Positions 1 through 7,231 of a stretch of DNA of 43,515 bases are shown here, one piece after another. Source of the stretch: a virus; IMG/VR virus record IMGVR_UViG_3300043409_000951, positions 1 through 43,515 of that record, one strand, 5' to 3'. A program made the translations under genes and the position numbers. The stretch's first letter is position 1, and each line of letters begins with the position of its first letter. Below the pieces are notes generated by a model. The model did no database searches, had not been told where the DNA came from, and worked only from the letters and a program-made list of their open reading frames with translations.

Positions 1-107
1 CAGTCGACCTGATGCGGCAAAAACCAGTCAGGACAATCTGACTCCGGCACAAATCCATCCATTACCACAGGCGGCATTTTAGACCGCAAGAAATCCTGAT
101 AATCCAC
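1..107 (-). CDS. Helicase-methyltransferase fusion, 5' fragment (left copy)
   Basis: Duplicate of the first 36 or so codons of the gene at 40861-43383, cut by the window edge. The frame begins at a GTG at 105-107 (protein start VDYQDFLRSK) and runs off the left end. It is an artefact of the terminal redundancy and not a second gene. Confidence 0.85.
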   Translation of the reverse strand, partial: MDYQDFLRSKMPPVVMDGFVPESDCPDWFLPHQVD

Positions 108-123
108 AGCGCCCCCCCCCCTC
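108..123 (-). promoter_or_regulatory. Poly-G ribosome-binding region of the helicase-methyltransferase gene
   Basis: On the minus strand the stop of the PEP-CTERM gene is followed by GA, a run of 10 G (112-121; 11 G in the right copy), then CGCT and the GTG start. The G-run is the only Shine-Dalgarno-like sequence for this start. Because it lies between stop and start, a length change alters spacing and not reading frame. Confidence 0.55.
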
Positions 124-735
124 TCAGTGTGTGTAACCAAAAACCCGCCGCCAAAATATCCCAGCCCCAACAATAGCCGCCACAATCAACGCCGGAACCA
201 CAGACGGCTCTGGCACATAGGTGCCGCGAGCGCTGCCGCCGTAACTGCTCGTTGCTGTGGTGCCGCTCGATGTCGTCAACGCACCACCAGTACCGCCAAC
301 CGGACCTGCCCAGATAATCGACTGAGTCAGAGACGTGTTTTCGACCGAGAGCCATGATCGCCCCGTAGGAAGATACACCGACAGACCGGACCACGCACTG
401 CGGATTACTCCGGAATAGATGAGCGTCTGCCGCTGCCCCGGTGTGCTGTCCAGCCACAAGGCGATATTGACGCCGCTTCCAGGCGACATGAACCCCTGAC
501 CAAGATTCAGCGACAACTGCTCCAGCCGTGCCGCTTGTGTCAGGTCAATTGCTTGGCTGCGAATCTGGCCCGGCTGAATCTGGTTGAACGCAGCAGACAG
601 CATACCGCCATCAACGCTGCAAGGTGCCTGTGTCCACAACAGCACGTCCGCCTGTGCTGTCGATGTCATCGCGACAATGGAAAGCCAAAACAGCCGCTGG
701 ACCAGCCAATCAACCAACGATGAAAAAAACCGCAT
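124..735 (-). CDS. Exported PEP-CTERM-anchored protein
   Basis: 203 aa. The N-terminus has a signal peptide: a hydrophobic segment at about residues 8-23, then a likely AQA|D cleavage near residue 29. The C-terminus is a textbook PEP-CTERM sorting signal: the triplet PEP at 175-177, a hydrophobic segment at about 179-195, then RR at 196-197 and a short tail. In bacteria such proteins are cut and anchored at the envelope by an exosortase. The middle is rich in Ser, Thr and Gly with no catalytic motif I recognise. The leader AAAGGGGACACACA precedes the ATG and resembles leaders of other small genes here. It follows the coiled-coil gene by 32 bases. The sorting signal implies that the host has exosortase. 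Possible roles are surface exclusion or envelope alteration (inference). Confidence 0.85.
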   Translation of the reverse strand: MRFFSSLVDWLVQRLFWLSIVAMTSTAQADVLLWTQAPCSVDGGMLSAAFNQIQPGQIRSQAIDLTQAARLEQLSLNLGQGFMSPGSGVNIALWLDSTPGQRQTLIYSGVIRSAWSGLSVYLPTGRSWLSVENTSLTQSIIWAGPVGGTGGALTTSSGTTATSSYGGSARGTYVPEPSVVPALIVAAIVGAGIFWRRVFGYTH

Positions 736-767
736 TGTGTGTCCCCTTTATGTGTGTGTGTAAAACC

Positions 768-1487
768 TCAAATCAATTCCGCTGCCTGTTCTGCCACCGC
801 TCGGATAGCCTCCAGCATGCCAGACAACTTTTCCGGAATCTGCTTCGCTCGCTGTTGGCAAACCGTGTCCCGCAGTGAGTCGTTCTCGTCCTTAAACATA
901 TCCACCTCCTCTTTACATCGCGCCAACTGCTCGCTGACTGCATCCCGTTCGGCCCGCAATTGCACAACCTCTGCCCGCGACTCTGTTCGCTCGCGTTCTG
1001 CCGCGTCCCGCTCGGCAATAATCACGCTTCTGGCTGCTAGTTGCAACCTGACATCTGCGAGTGCCGCGTCCCGCTCGGCCGTCATCTGCTGCAATTGCTT
1101 CTTGATCGCGTCGTGCCCAATTTGCCACTGACTCAACTGCACCTGCAGACTGTCCTTTTTGGCGTTTATCGCGTTGAGCTCAATCCGCCACTCCTTGCAC
1201 AACCGCTCGAAGTTATTGCGGGATGCCGTCATCTCCGCCAACTGCTCAATCAACGCCGCCGCGTTATCGCTATTGGTGTTCGCCGATTCTTTGGCCGCAA
1301 GGTATTCCACTCGCAGCGATTCCAATTGCGATACAGCTTTATCACGCTCCTCAATTGCTTTTCGCAGATTGTCGGTCACTCGCAGGTTCTGCACGTCCAA
1401 CTGATCGTGTTTTTTCCGCACATCAGTCAGCTCGACCAGTAATTCTGCGACCTGCTGTGATGCCTCGTCCTGTTCCGCTTCACTCAT
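768..1487 (-). CDS. Long coiled-coil protein
   Basis: 239 aa, almost wholly heptad-like and charged (rich in Glu, Arg, Ala, Gln, Leu), with no signal peptide or membrane segment. A coiled coil from about residue 8 to 220 is predicted by eye. No family recognised. The ATG at 1487 follows GAAAGGACAGGGCA, a good ribosome-binding site. A hairpin separates it from the upstream gene. Its position between an unknown cytoplasmic protein and an exported PEP-CTERM protein does not reveal a role; a structural scaffold or partner-binding protein is possible. Confidence 0.75.
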   Translation of the reverse strand: MSEAEQDEASQQVAELLVELTDVRKKHDQLDVQNLRVTDNLRKAIEERDKAVSQLESLRVEYLAAKESANTNSDNAAALIEQLAEMTASRNNFERLCKEWRIELNAINAKKDSLQVQLSQWQIGHDAIKKQLQQMTAERDAALADVRLQLAARSVIIAERDAAERERTESRAEVVQLRAERDAVSEQLARCKEEVDMFKDENDSLRDTVCQQRAKQIPEKLSGMLEAIRAVAEQAAELI

Positions 1488-1515
1488 TGCCCTGTCCTTT
1501 CAAGTAGTGTTGTGT

Positions 1516-1548
1516 CAGAAAGCCCCCGCCAGACGATCCAGCGGGGGA
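1516..1548 (-). terminator. Hairpin terminator after the 144-aa gene
   Basis: Perfect 7-bp GC stem (1523-1529 with 1541-1547), 11-base loop, followed on the minus strand by CTTTCT. The U-tract is short, so termination may be partial. It lies between the stop at 1555 and the next ribosome-binding site. Confidence 0.55.
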
Positions 1549-1554
1549 AGTAAA

Positions 1555-1989
1555 TCAATCGACCAGTCGCACAACTGTCGTTGCCCGCTCTGGGTAGGTC
1601 TCTGCGTCATGCACAATCGCATCGTATAGCGTCGGCAGGATCTCGCGTGTATACTGGCAACGCTCCCAGATCTCGTAGAGGTACGCACAGTTGTCCCAAG
1701 CGTCAAGCAGATCCTCGACGACGTCCTGTCGCTCACGCAGACGATTCCAAGCCCGCAGGATCTCAGAGGCTAATTCGCGTCGTGCTGAGATGCCAGACTG
1801 GCCACGCAGGTCAAGGATATAGTCAGTGCCAATCTTACGACTGACGACCGACGCCCCGCCAAATCCGGGATTGCTCAGATATGCCTCAGCTGTCTCACGC
1901 ATTGGCGACCAGCACGACCATTCGCCGGTATAGCCGTTGCAGGCTCGGTAGATTGTTGTGCTGGCGTCAATTGCGGTGAGAGTTGCCAT
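1555..1989 (-). CDS. Unknown acidic protein in promoter unit A
   Basis: 144 aa, beginning MATLTAIDAS. The start at 1989 is chosen over an in-frame ATG further up because the upstream codons run through the repeated promoter and hairpin (unit A). AAGGGATCAGGACA precedes this ATG. The protein is soluble, with an alpha-helical Trp/Arg/Glu-rich C-terminal half from about residue 65. No family recognised. Like the genes at 8715, 9016 and 9387 it has its own promoter, so it is likely expressed independently of the recombination operon upstream. Confidence 0.7.
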   Translation of the reverse strand: MATLTAIDASTTIYRACNGYTGEWSCWSPMRETAEAYLSNPGFGGASVVSRKIGTDYILDLRGQSGISARRELASEILRAWNRLRERQDVVEDLLDAWDNCAYLYEIWERCQYTREILPTLYDAIVHDAETYPERATTVVRLVD

Positions 1990-2036
1990 TGTCCTGATCC
2001 CTTGTGTGTGTTGCTGTTGTGTTTGTGTTGTCCCCG

Positions 2037-2090
2037 TCAGACTTGTGTTGTCTGATGGGGGAAGTGTAGTTTCGTTATCGGAAATTGCAA
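2037..2090 (-). promoter_or_regulatory. Repeated promoter with 5' stem-loop, copy A
   Basis: Minus strand: -35 TTGCAA (2085-2090), 16-base spacer, -10 TACACT (2063-2068), then a stem-loop at the expected transcript start: TCAGAC (2037-2042) paired with GTCTGA (2050-2055) around a 7-base loop. The spacer contains the shared core TTTCCGATAA. Loop sequence and length differ from copies B-D while the stem is kept. Drives the gene at 1555-1989. Confidence 0.8.
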
Positions 2091-2131
2091 GCCCGATTCC
2101 ACACAATTTCTGTAACAAAAAACCAAATTGC

Positions 2132-2148
2132 TGAAAACCCAGTGTTTT
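2132..2148 (-). repeat. 17-bp repeat / weak hairpin at operon end, copy 1
   Basis: TGAAAACCCAGTGTTTT is identical at 9731-9747. Each copy sits just after the stop of the preceding minus-strand gene and just before promoter unit A or D. The AAAAC/GTTTT arms and the following T-rich bases suggest a weak terminator that belongs to the repeated unit. Confidence 0.6.
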
Positions 2149-2154
2149 TACACG

Positions 2155-2250
2155 TCAATCCGGATCGAACCACAGTCGCAAAGCGATGTCTGCTGGCACG
2201 ATTGCTGCCATCACGCACGCAACCAATTCCAGAAACTCAATCCAGCCCAT
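2155..2250 (-). CDS. Small hydrophobic protein
   Basis: 31 aa, beginning MGWIEFLELV, with a hydrophobic stretch at about residues 4-24. The ATG at 2248-2250 overlaps the stop of the upstream 47-aa ORF in the arrangement ATGGGCTGGATTGA, and GGGAG lies 8 bases before it. Support comes from overlap and ribosome-binding site alone. Function unknown. Confidence 0.4.
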   Translation of the reverse strand: MGWIEFLELVACVMAAIVPADIALRLWFDPD

Positions 2251-2380
2251 TGCAGCACTCCCTGCAAAATTCATTCACTGACCACCACAGCCGCACGCAT
2301 TGCCAGACTGACCACACCACCACCGGGCAACCTATCGACCACGCCAACTCCAGACAGCGTTCTGCGATGTCACCGCTCAT
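2237..2380 (-). CDS. Small Trp/Cys-rich protein
   Basis: 47 aa, beginning MSGDIAERCL, with a Val/Trp-rich centre and three Cys near the C-terminus. The ATG overlaps the stop of the upstream 60-aa gene by 4 nt (ATGA), the coupling used throughout this genome. GAGG lies 7 bases before the start. Function unknown; too short for family assignment. Confidence 0.45.
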   Translation of the reverse strand: MSGDIAERCLELAWSIGCPVVVWSVWQCVRLWWSVNEFCRECCNGLD

Positions 2381-2559
2381 TTTGCACACCTCAACGCTTG
2401 TTCTGATTGTATTTCGGAATTTGTAAGCAGCCTGTATTGTAGCATCAAATTAGATAACTCAGCCGCTGGCCCGTTGTATACACCGCCCAGTCTTCGAGCT
2501 TCAAAAATCAATCCACGCATAGCCGCTAGCAGATCTGCTGGTACTTCAATTTCTTGCAC
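2377..2559 (-). CDS. Small unknown protein at the end of the recombination operon
   Basis: 60 aa from the GTG at 2559 (protein MQEIEVPADLL). This start is preferred over the longer frame because AAGGAGG lies 6 bases upstream, the best ribosome-binding site in the region, and it leaves an 11-base gap after the helicase stop. The protein is mostly helical and soluble. No family recognised. Confidence 0.6.
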   Translation of the reverse strand: MQEIEVPADLLAAMRGLIFEARRLGGVYNGPAAELSNLMLQYRLLTNSEIQSEQALRCAK

Positions 2560-2570
2560 AATCAACCTCC

Positions 2571-4277
2571 TTAAAACGGTACCCAATCCTCATCCATTTC
2601 CGCCGGTCCTGTCACCTCGACAGGCTCGACCATAGTTTCCGGAATCTCGTCGTCGAATTCCACCCGGACAATCTTCTGCCACTTGCCTTCAGGCACTACC
2701 CACAGCCGCGAAGCCTGTCGACATGCTCCGCGGTGCATCATCAGCAACGCTTTCACAACGGCATCCGGTACCGGTTGCACGCTTCGGCATTGCCACCAGC
2801 CGACGGCTTTCTGTCGCGCGAAACCCTCGTGCTCAACACACACCCACTCACGCACAACGGTTGCCGTCAGATTGCCATCGCCACGACTCTCCGGATAGCA
2901 GTTGTAGGTGATGCAAAGAGTCGGCACCGCGTCCGGATCTCGCTTCTTTTCGTGGAGATGCCAATCAACCGAGGTCACCACATACAGCTCCGGTTCCGGC
3001 TTGCCAGTGATCTTACTTTCGAAGTCTGCTGTGCCCTCATGGTTAAACGGGAACGCCCAGCCGCATTCAGGGCAGAAGGCAGACCGTGCCGCACACTCGA
3101 TGCTGCATTTGTCACAGACCTTCGTCCCGCCTGCTCCCTCACGCTCGACCGGCTCGCCTTTGGTCCAACCCTTGCCCCCGGTATACCGGCCGTAATCTGG
3201 AGAATCCAGACTTCCGTGCCGTGCGATATTGCCCCCGAAGTCCAACACTAGGCAATCTTCTTTGCCCTCTGCTTTTCGCAGTCCTCGCCCAACAATCTGA
3301 GCAAACAGCCCTGGCGACATTGTCGCACGCAAAACAGCCAGGGCGTCGATTCTCGGAGCATCAAAACCAGTCGTCAGCACATCGACGTTTACGCACCACC
3401 GAAGTGCCCCGTTCCGGAAGTCTGACAGAATCCGGCTGCGTGTCATCGTGTCCGTTTCGCCGGTGACAACTTCGACCGCCTCGCCCGTCATCACCTGGAG
3501 TGTAGCCTGAACCTGTTCGGCATGGGCAATGCCAGCACAAAAAACCAGAATCGACCGACGGCCAGCACATGCGTTTACAATCTCACCGCAAGCCGCCAGG
3601 ACGTTCGAATCACCAGAGAAAACCCGCTCCATTTCAGCCGCAACAAACTCGCCGCCGCGGATTGAAACCCGGCTGGTGTCGACCGTGCCATCAGCAGGTT
3701 TGTTTGTCAGCGCGGACAGATACCCTTCCGAAATCAAAGTTCCCGTCATCGACTCGTAGCAGATGCCGCCGAATAGTTTATCCTTCCCAGCAATGCTGCC
3801 CTCTCCCGTGCGGAACGGAGTAGCCGTCAAGCCAACAGCAAACAGCCGCTGATTAACTCGCCGCAAGTCCGTCAGGAACTGGCCGTACATGCTTTCCGCA
3901 TCGCCGGAAATCAAATGGGCTTCGTCGATCAGAATCAGCCCCCTCGCGCCAAAGTCCAGAGCCTTGCGGAAGACCGATTGAATCCCCGCACAAATCACTG
4001 CCGAATCAAAGTCATGTCGACGAAGACCCGCCGAATTCAGTCCGACCTGCACGCCTGCCATCGCCGCTATCTTCTCAGCGTTTTGAACGAGCAACTCTTT
4101 CCGATGGGCCAGACACAGCACCCTTTGGTTGAACTCCAGAGCCTGCCGAATCAGCATTCCAATCACCACCGATTTCCCGGCCCCTGTCGGCAGTACGATC
4201 AACGGATTCCCTCGCCCTGATGCCATCCATTCCCACGCCGCATGATTTGCCGCGTCCTGATAATATCTCGCCTGCAC
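2571..4277 (-). CDS. Superfamily 2 DNA helicase (DEAH)
   Basis: 568 aa. ATP-dependent helicase/translocase. Walker A PTGAGKS at about residues 30-36, DEAH at 118-121, TATP at 151-154, and a motif VI-like QIVGRGLRK further on. A Cys cluster (CDKC...CPEC) after the helicase core could bind zinc. GTG at 4277 is taken as the start: AGAAAGGG lies 6 bases upstream, and this start keeps the gene clear of the terminator at 4294. It follows the DUF669, Sak4-like and RusA genes, a set often seen together in phage recombination modules. A role in recombination-dependent replication or branch processing is likely. The exact substrate cannot be read from the sequence. Confidence 0.88.
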   Translation of the reverse strand: MQARYYQDAANHAAWEWMASGRGNPLIVLPTGAGKSVVIGMLIRQALEFNQRVLCLAHRKELLVQNAEKIAAMAGVQVGLNSAGLRRHDFDSAVICAGIQSVFRKALDFGARGLILIDEAHLISGDAESMYGQFLTDLRRVNQRLFAVGLTATPFRTGEGSIAGKDKLFGGICYESMTGTLISEGYLSALTNKPADGTVDTSRVSIRGGEFVAAEMERVFSGDSNVLAACGEIVNACAGRRSILVFCAGIAHAEQVQATLQVMTGEAVEVVTGETDTMTRSRILSDFRNGALRWCVNVDVLTTGFDAPRIDALAVLRATMSPGLFAQIVGRGLRKAEGKEDCLVLDFGGNIARHGSLDSPDYGRYTGGKGWTKGEPVEREGAGGTKVCDKCSIECAARSAFCPECGWAFPFNHEGTADFESKITGKPEPELYVVTSVDWHLHEKKRDPDAVPTLCITYNCYPESRGDGNLTATVVREWVCVEHEGFARQKAVGWWQCRSVQPVPDAVVKALLMMHRGACRQASRLWVVPEGKWQKIVRVEFDDEIPETMVEPVEVTGPAEMDEDWVPF

Positions 4278-4293
4278 CTGTATCCCTTTCTGC

Positions 4294-4328
4294 AAAAAAC
4301 AGCCCGGCAGTGTGTGACCACTGCCGGG
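4294..4328 (-). terminator. Strong intrinsic terminator after the DUF669 gene
   Basis: Perfect 10-bp stem CCCGGCAGTG/CACTGCCGGG (4303-4312 with 4319-4328), 6-base loop, followed on the minus strand by CTGTTTTTT (4294-4299). It lies between the DUF669 stop and the helicase ribosome-binding site, so helicase expression needs read-through, antitermination or a nearby promoter. Confidence 0.85.
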
Positions 4329-4356
4329 AATGATTATCGAAGTCTGACAGAACCAA

Positions 4357-4836
4357 CTATGCGAACGGATTCGGCTTCGATGTCTGACCGCTGAACCCGT
4401 CAGGGCTTGCGGTTGCTGTCACCGTGACAGGAGCCACAACGCCAGTCTGTTTCGGCTTGTAGCCCTTCACCTCGTTCCGCAGTTTGCCCTGGTACTCTGA
4501 CACATCCACAACCGCCGTCAGTGTCCTGTTGTGCAGGTCATCGCTGTTGCGAGGCGTCAACACATTCACCGCCCGACAAATAGCCGACAGCGTGCCCTGT
4601 GCAATCTTCGTCGCCTTTTCGGACTTGTTCCACAGATTCAACCGATCATACAGCTTCTTGCCCTTGAACGGCCCCTCCACAACCTGAAGCACCATGTTCA
4701 GCAGATGCCCATCGCCCTTCGCTGTCGGCTTACTTTCTGACTCCACGATAATCACCTGATACTCGCCCTTCGGCACCGCCGATGCTGGCTCGTTCGGTTC
4801 AACTTTTGCCGCATCAAAACCCATCAAATCAGCCAT
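4357..4836 (-). CDS. DUF669 family protein (probable ssDNA-binding protein)
   Basis: 159 aa. Matches by eye the DUF669 family of phage recombination modules: an N-terminal MADLMGFDAAKVEP-type start, a YQVIIVESESKPT strand, the GPFKGKKLYDRLNLW motif and an SAICRAVNVL segment. Family members commonly sit beside Sak4/AAA ATPases and are thought to act as single-strand-binding or recombination accessory proteins. The ATG overlaps the stop of the ATPase gene by 8 nt (ATGGCTGA), with GGAGGTGACCA upstream. The C-terminus is a low-complexity linker ending in SKPNPFA. The strong terminator follows directly. Confidence 0.82.
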   Translation of the reverse strand: MADLMGFDAAKVEPNEPASAVPKGEYQVIIVESESKPTAKGDGHLLNMVLQVVEGPFKGKKLYDRLNLWNKSEKATKIAQGTLSAICRAVNVLTPRNSDDLHNRTLTAVVDVSEYQGKLRNEVKGYKPKQTGVVAPVTVTATASPDGFSGQTSKPNPFA

Positions 4837-5632
4837 TGGTCACCTCCGTTTTTTTGCTTGAACCATCAACCACAATGCCACCGATATTTTCCGCCGGAGC
4901 AGCTTGTGTGAAATACTGAGCATACGCAGCCCATGAAAAGTCGATCGTCTCAGGCATTGTCAGCCTGTTTTTCGCCAACGCTCCCGGCGTCTCTGTGCAG
5001 CGTATCAGACGTTCGCCAGATCCTCCGGCGATTATCCGCTCTTTACCGAAGCCTTCGTCCTGCTTTCGAGTGTGAACACGATAGGACGCAAACAGCACTT
5101 CATCGCACCATTCCTGAAGCGTTGCCGCTGCCGTCTCATGCAATGCAGGCTGATACCGGTCGTAAGAATCCGTCATCGGATCGGTGTACTTTTTGACGGC
5201 TGTGTGGGCCAGCAAAATCACACCCAGTTTCCGCTCAGCCTCAGTCCGCAGCCAGTCCAGCATTGTCAGGATTTTGTCCCAATATGCCATCGCTGATTTG
5301 TAGCCCGCACCATAGCCGATGTCCCCGATCGTCGCCTTCCCGGCTTCACGCGCCACCTCGGCATGAATCAAACCCTCAAGCCAGTCCACGCTGTCAATCG
5401 CTACCCACCTGAAATCGTGCTTTTGCGTGGCAAGAAATGTCAACGCTTCCATCACCTGCTCAAGCCGGATCAGGTGTTCCGTTTTGGCCACGTCGATGTC
5501 GTTCAATCCGTCCTCCAGATTGAGAAACAAAACGTCCGGAGCCTGTGCAGCCCACGACGATTTCCCGATGCCATGCGTGCCGTACAACAGCACCCTTCGC
5601 GGTACGATCTTCTTGCCTCGTGTAATCTTCAC
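4829..5632 (-). CDS. Sak4-like RecA-fold recombination ATPase
   Basis: 267 aa from a GTG that overlaps the RusA stop as GTGA, with AGAAGGGG upstream. Walker A GTHGIGKSS at residues 18-26, then FLNLEDGLNDID. A Walker B-like WVAIDSVDWLE near residue 80 and ILLAHTAVKK further on match the phage AAA_24/Sak4 group of single-strand annealing or strand-exchange ATPases. It stands directly upstream of the DUF669 protein, its usual partner. The predicted role is RecA-like recombination during replication. The longer upstream frame is rejected because it lies within the RusA gene. Confidence 0.85.
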   Translation of the reverse strand: MKITRGKKIVPRRVLLYGTHGIGKSSWAAQAPDVLFLNLEDGLNDIDVAKTEHLIRLEQVMEALTFLATQKHDFRWVAIDSVDWLEGLIHAEVAREAGKATIGDIGYGAGYKSAMAYWDKILTMLDWLRTEAERKLGVILLAHTAVKKYTDPMTDSYDRYQPALHETAAATLQEWCDEVLFASYRVHTRKQDEGFGKERIIAGGSGERLIRCTETPGALAKNRLTMPETIDFSWAAYAQYFTQAAPAENIGGIVVDGSSKKTEVTNG

Positions 5633-6054
5633 GGCGTGTAATCCCCTTCTGTTGTGTCGGTAACAAAAACCACCGTGGAGCCCTGCTGGCCCCACACTTT
5701 TCGCACAATCAATTCCCAAACGACTGCATCATCTGGCCAGCACTCACTCAAGCCGTCGAGTATCGCTTTTGCGATATTATCGCTGTCTGGCTTTTGCGTG
5801 TGTGGCTGGCCATCATGCTTCAGCTTTTTCGCTTTCGTCCAACTTTTGGGCATTTCGAAAACGCATCCAATTGTGACCCGGACCGGCCCTTCCAGCTTTG
5901 GCTTATTCGCTGACAATTTTGCGGTGATACTCCGGTAAACAACACCAGGAGACTTCTGCGGAACATAGTGCCTGACGCCCCATTTTGTTCGAACGCTACG
6001 TGCCCTCGGCATTCCCGCAGGCTGACCGAAGATTGTGATGTTCCACGTCGTCAT
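5629..6054 (-). CDS. rusA: RusA-like Holliday junction resolvase
   Basis: 141 aa. Endonuclease that cuts four-way junctions. The family signature is clear: QKPDSDNIAKAILDGL at about residues 87-102, with Asp90, Asp92 and Asp100 as candidate metal ligands, followed by the conserved DD at 108-109. The N-terminus GQPAGMPRARS is also typical. The ATG overlaps the previous stop as ATGA. It acts with the Sak4-like ATPase, DUF669 protein and helicase downstream, probably resolving recombination or packaging intermediates. Length is close to E. coli RusA (120 aa). Confidence 0.9.
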   Translation of the reverse strand: MTTWNITIFGQPAGMPRARSVRTKWGVRHYVPQKSPGVVYRSITAKLSANKPKLEGPVRVTIGCVFEMPKSWTKAKKLKHDGQPHTQKPDSDNIAKAILDGLSECWPDDAVVWELIVRKVWGQQGSTVVFVTDTTEGDYTP

Positions 6055-7034
6055 GCTGTCGCGTCCTCCAGTGCTTCGCGAACCATTCCACGCCAATCGA
6101 CGTCGCCCTGCATCTGCAACAGCTCACGCAGTGCAGACTGAAGTTCCTCGAACCTTCTCAGCCTGTCGCCGACTGACAAAACAAGTGGTTTTCGCTCTTC
6201 TTCGACCTGAGTATTCAACGGCAGAATATCGGCCTCGATTGCCGCCTCTGTCGCGGACAATTCCGCCTCATGATTGTCCCACATTTTGCGGACACGTTCG
6301 ATGAGACTTTGTTTGGCTTCTGCTGCCTGTCGATCCTGTTCGACCTTTGCTGCAGCCGCTTCTGTGCGGTTTCTTTCCGCAAGTAACTCCGCAATGCTTT
6401 CTGCTTCAACTCGTCGCCTCTCGACTAATGCCTCAGCCTCTCGGCGGTCGCTCTCTGCTTTCGCACGTCGCAGTTCTTCCAGTTCCGCACGTTCCGCTGC
6501 TCGCTGTGCTTCTTCCTGTCGTCTGGCGTTCTCTGCTTTCAACCGCTCGAAGGTAAACGACGTCCATTCCAGCGCTGTCAGTGACCCCGCTTCGCTCTCC
6601 GGAAACACCCCGGCATTCTCCGGCCATGACATTCGCCGAACCGCCACACGTTCGACTCGCTCGGCCTCCGCTGCCTGCCGTTGCTGCTCTTCGTACAACG
6701 CTTCCTGATGCTTCAAGTGAATCTCAACCGGCTCAATGATGCTGCCGATTTCCTTCGCGACTGCGTTGACGGTGTCGATCCATTTCTTCGCTTCTTCGTT
6801 CAACAGCTTTCGCCGCTTGTCGATGCTGGTCCGCAACTTCACGACGGCTTTCCGGCCCTCGACGACTTTCTTCAGGCCATGCACTTCAACCGTCAATTCT
6901 TTCAGCGGTCGCACCGTTGCCAGTGCATCAGCCTTGACCTGATGCAACTCTGTCAACTGCTGTTCCCTCGATGTTTCCACCACTGGAGTTTCAGCCTGTT
7001 CCACGATTCCGAATGCGTCTTCAATGTCGTTCAT
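6051..7034 (-). CDS. Coiled-coil protein of the recombination operon
   Basis: 327 aa, dominated by coiled coil: helical Lys/Glu-rich segments at about residues 40-130 and a long Arg/Glu/Ala-rich coil at about 165-260. The position, between csrA and rusA, recalls the helical DUF1351-type proteins of other phage recombination modules, but I cannot confirm that family. The ATG overlaps the csrA stop (ATGA). AGAAAGGGACAGTAGA precedes it and contains an ANGGA core that the neighbouring CsrA might bind. No catalytic motif seen. Confidence 0.75.
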   Translation of the reverse strand: MNDIEDAFGIVEQAETPVVETSREQQLTELHQVKADALATVRPLKELTVEVHGLKKVVEGRKAVVKLRTSIDKRRKLLNEEAKKWIDTVNAVAKEIGSIIEPVEIHLKHQEALYEEQQRQAAEAERVERVAVRRMSWPENAGVFPESEAGSLTALEWTSFTFERLKAENARRQEEAQRAAERAELEELRRAKAESDRREAEALVERRRVEAESIAELLAERNRTEAAAAKVEQDRQAAEAKQSLIERVRKMWDNHEAELSATEAAIEADILPLNTQVEEERKPLVLSVGDRLRRFEELQSALRELLQMQGDVDWRGMVREALEDATA

Positions 7035-7231
7035 TCTACTGTCCCTTTCTGTTGTGTTTTTGACTTATCAAACAACTCACTACGCAACACTTTCACCCCA
7101 TTTGGGGCGTGAATCGCAATCCGAAACGTCGAGCCGTCTTTTGAGACGACTTTCACGCGGATGTCGTCACCTATGCAAATTTCTTCTAAAGCCTTTCGGC
7201 CCAATACCAACCAGCCTGATTGATCAGTCAT
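7031..7231 (-). CDS. csrA: Phage-encoded CsrA/RsmA family RNA-binding regulator
   Basis: 66 aa. It aligns along its full length with bacterial CsrA: LVLGRKALEEICIGDDI corresponds to LILTRRVGETLMIGDEV, and HAPNGVKVLRSELFDK to NAPKEVSVHREEIYQR. Arg12 and Arg50 correspond to the RNA-contacting Arg6 and Arg44 of E. coli CsrA, and the IGDD turn is kept. CsrA dimers bind GGA in leaders and block or alter translation. The ATG at 7231 overlaps the previous stop as ATGA, with GGGGTGAAATT upstream. The targets could be phage leaders that carry AGGGA-type Shine-Dalgarno sites, or host mRNAs (inference). Confidence 0.88.
   Translation of the reverse strand: MTDQSGWLVLGRKALEEICIGDDIRVKVVSKDGSTFRIAIHAPNGVKVLRSELFDKSKTQQKGTVE

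Larger units (their letters stand above)
1..238. repeat. Terminal direct repeat, left copy (circular-contig overlap)
   Basis: Bases 1-238 match 43277-43515. The only difference I find is a homopolymer, 10 C at 112-121 here and 11 C at 43388-43398 there. The repeat runs from inside the helicase-methyltransferase gene into the PEP-CTERM gene. Both reading frames continue across the join, so this looks like assembly overlap of a circular or permuted molecule rather than a functional terminal repeat. Confidence 0.95.

Noticed and set aside
1-238. A true physical terminal repeat of the virion DNA
   Set aside because: The repeat cuts through two genes that continue across the join, and the terminase is lambda GpA-like, which usually makes cos ends. 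Assembly overlap of a circle is simpler.
62-457. 131-codon minus-strand frame crossing the left repeat
   Set aside because: It arises because the 10-C tract shifts frame at the edge of the helicase-methyltransferase gene. It is antisense-free but overlaps the PEP-CTERM gene in another frame and has no features of its own.
2085-2426. Plus-strand open frames over the small-gene region
   Set aside because: Low-complexity His/Thr/Pro-rich translation. The minus strand instead offers three coupled short genes with good overlaps.
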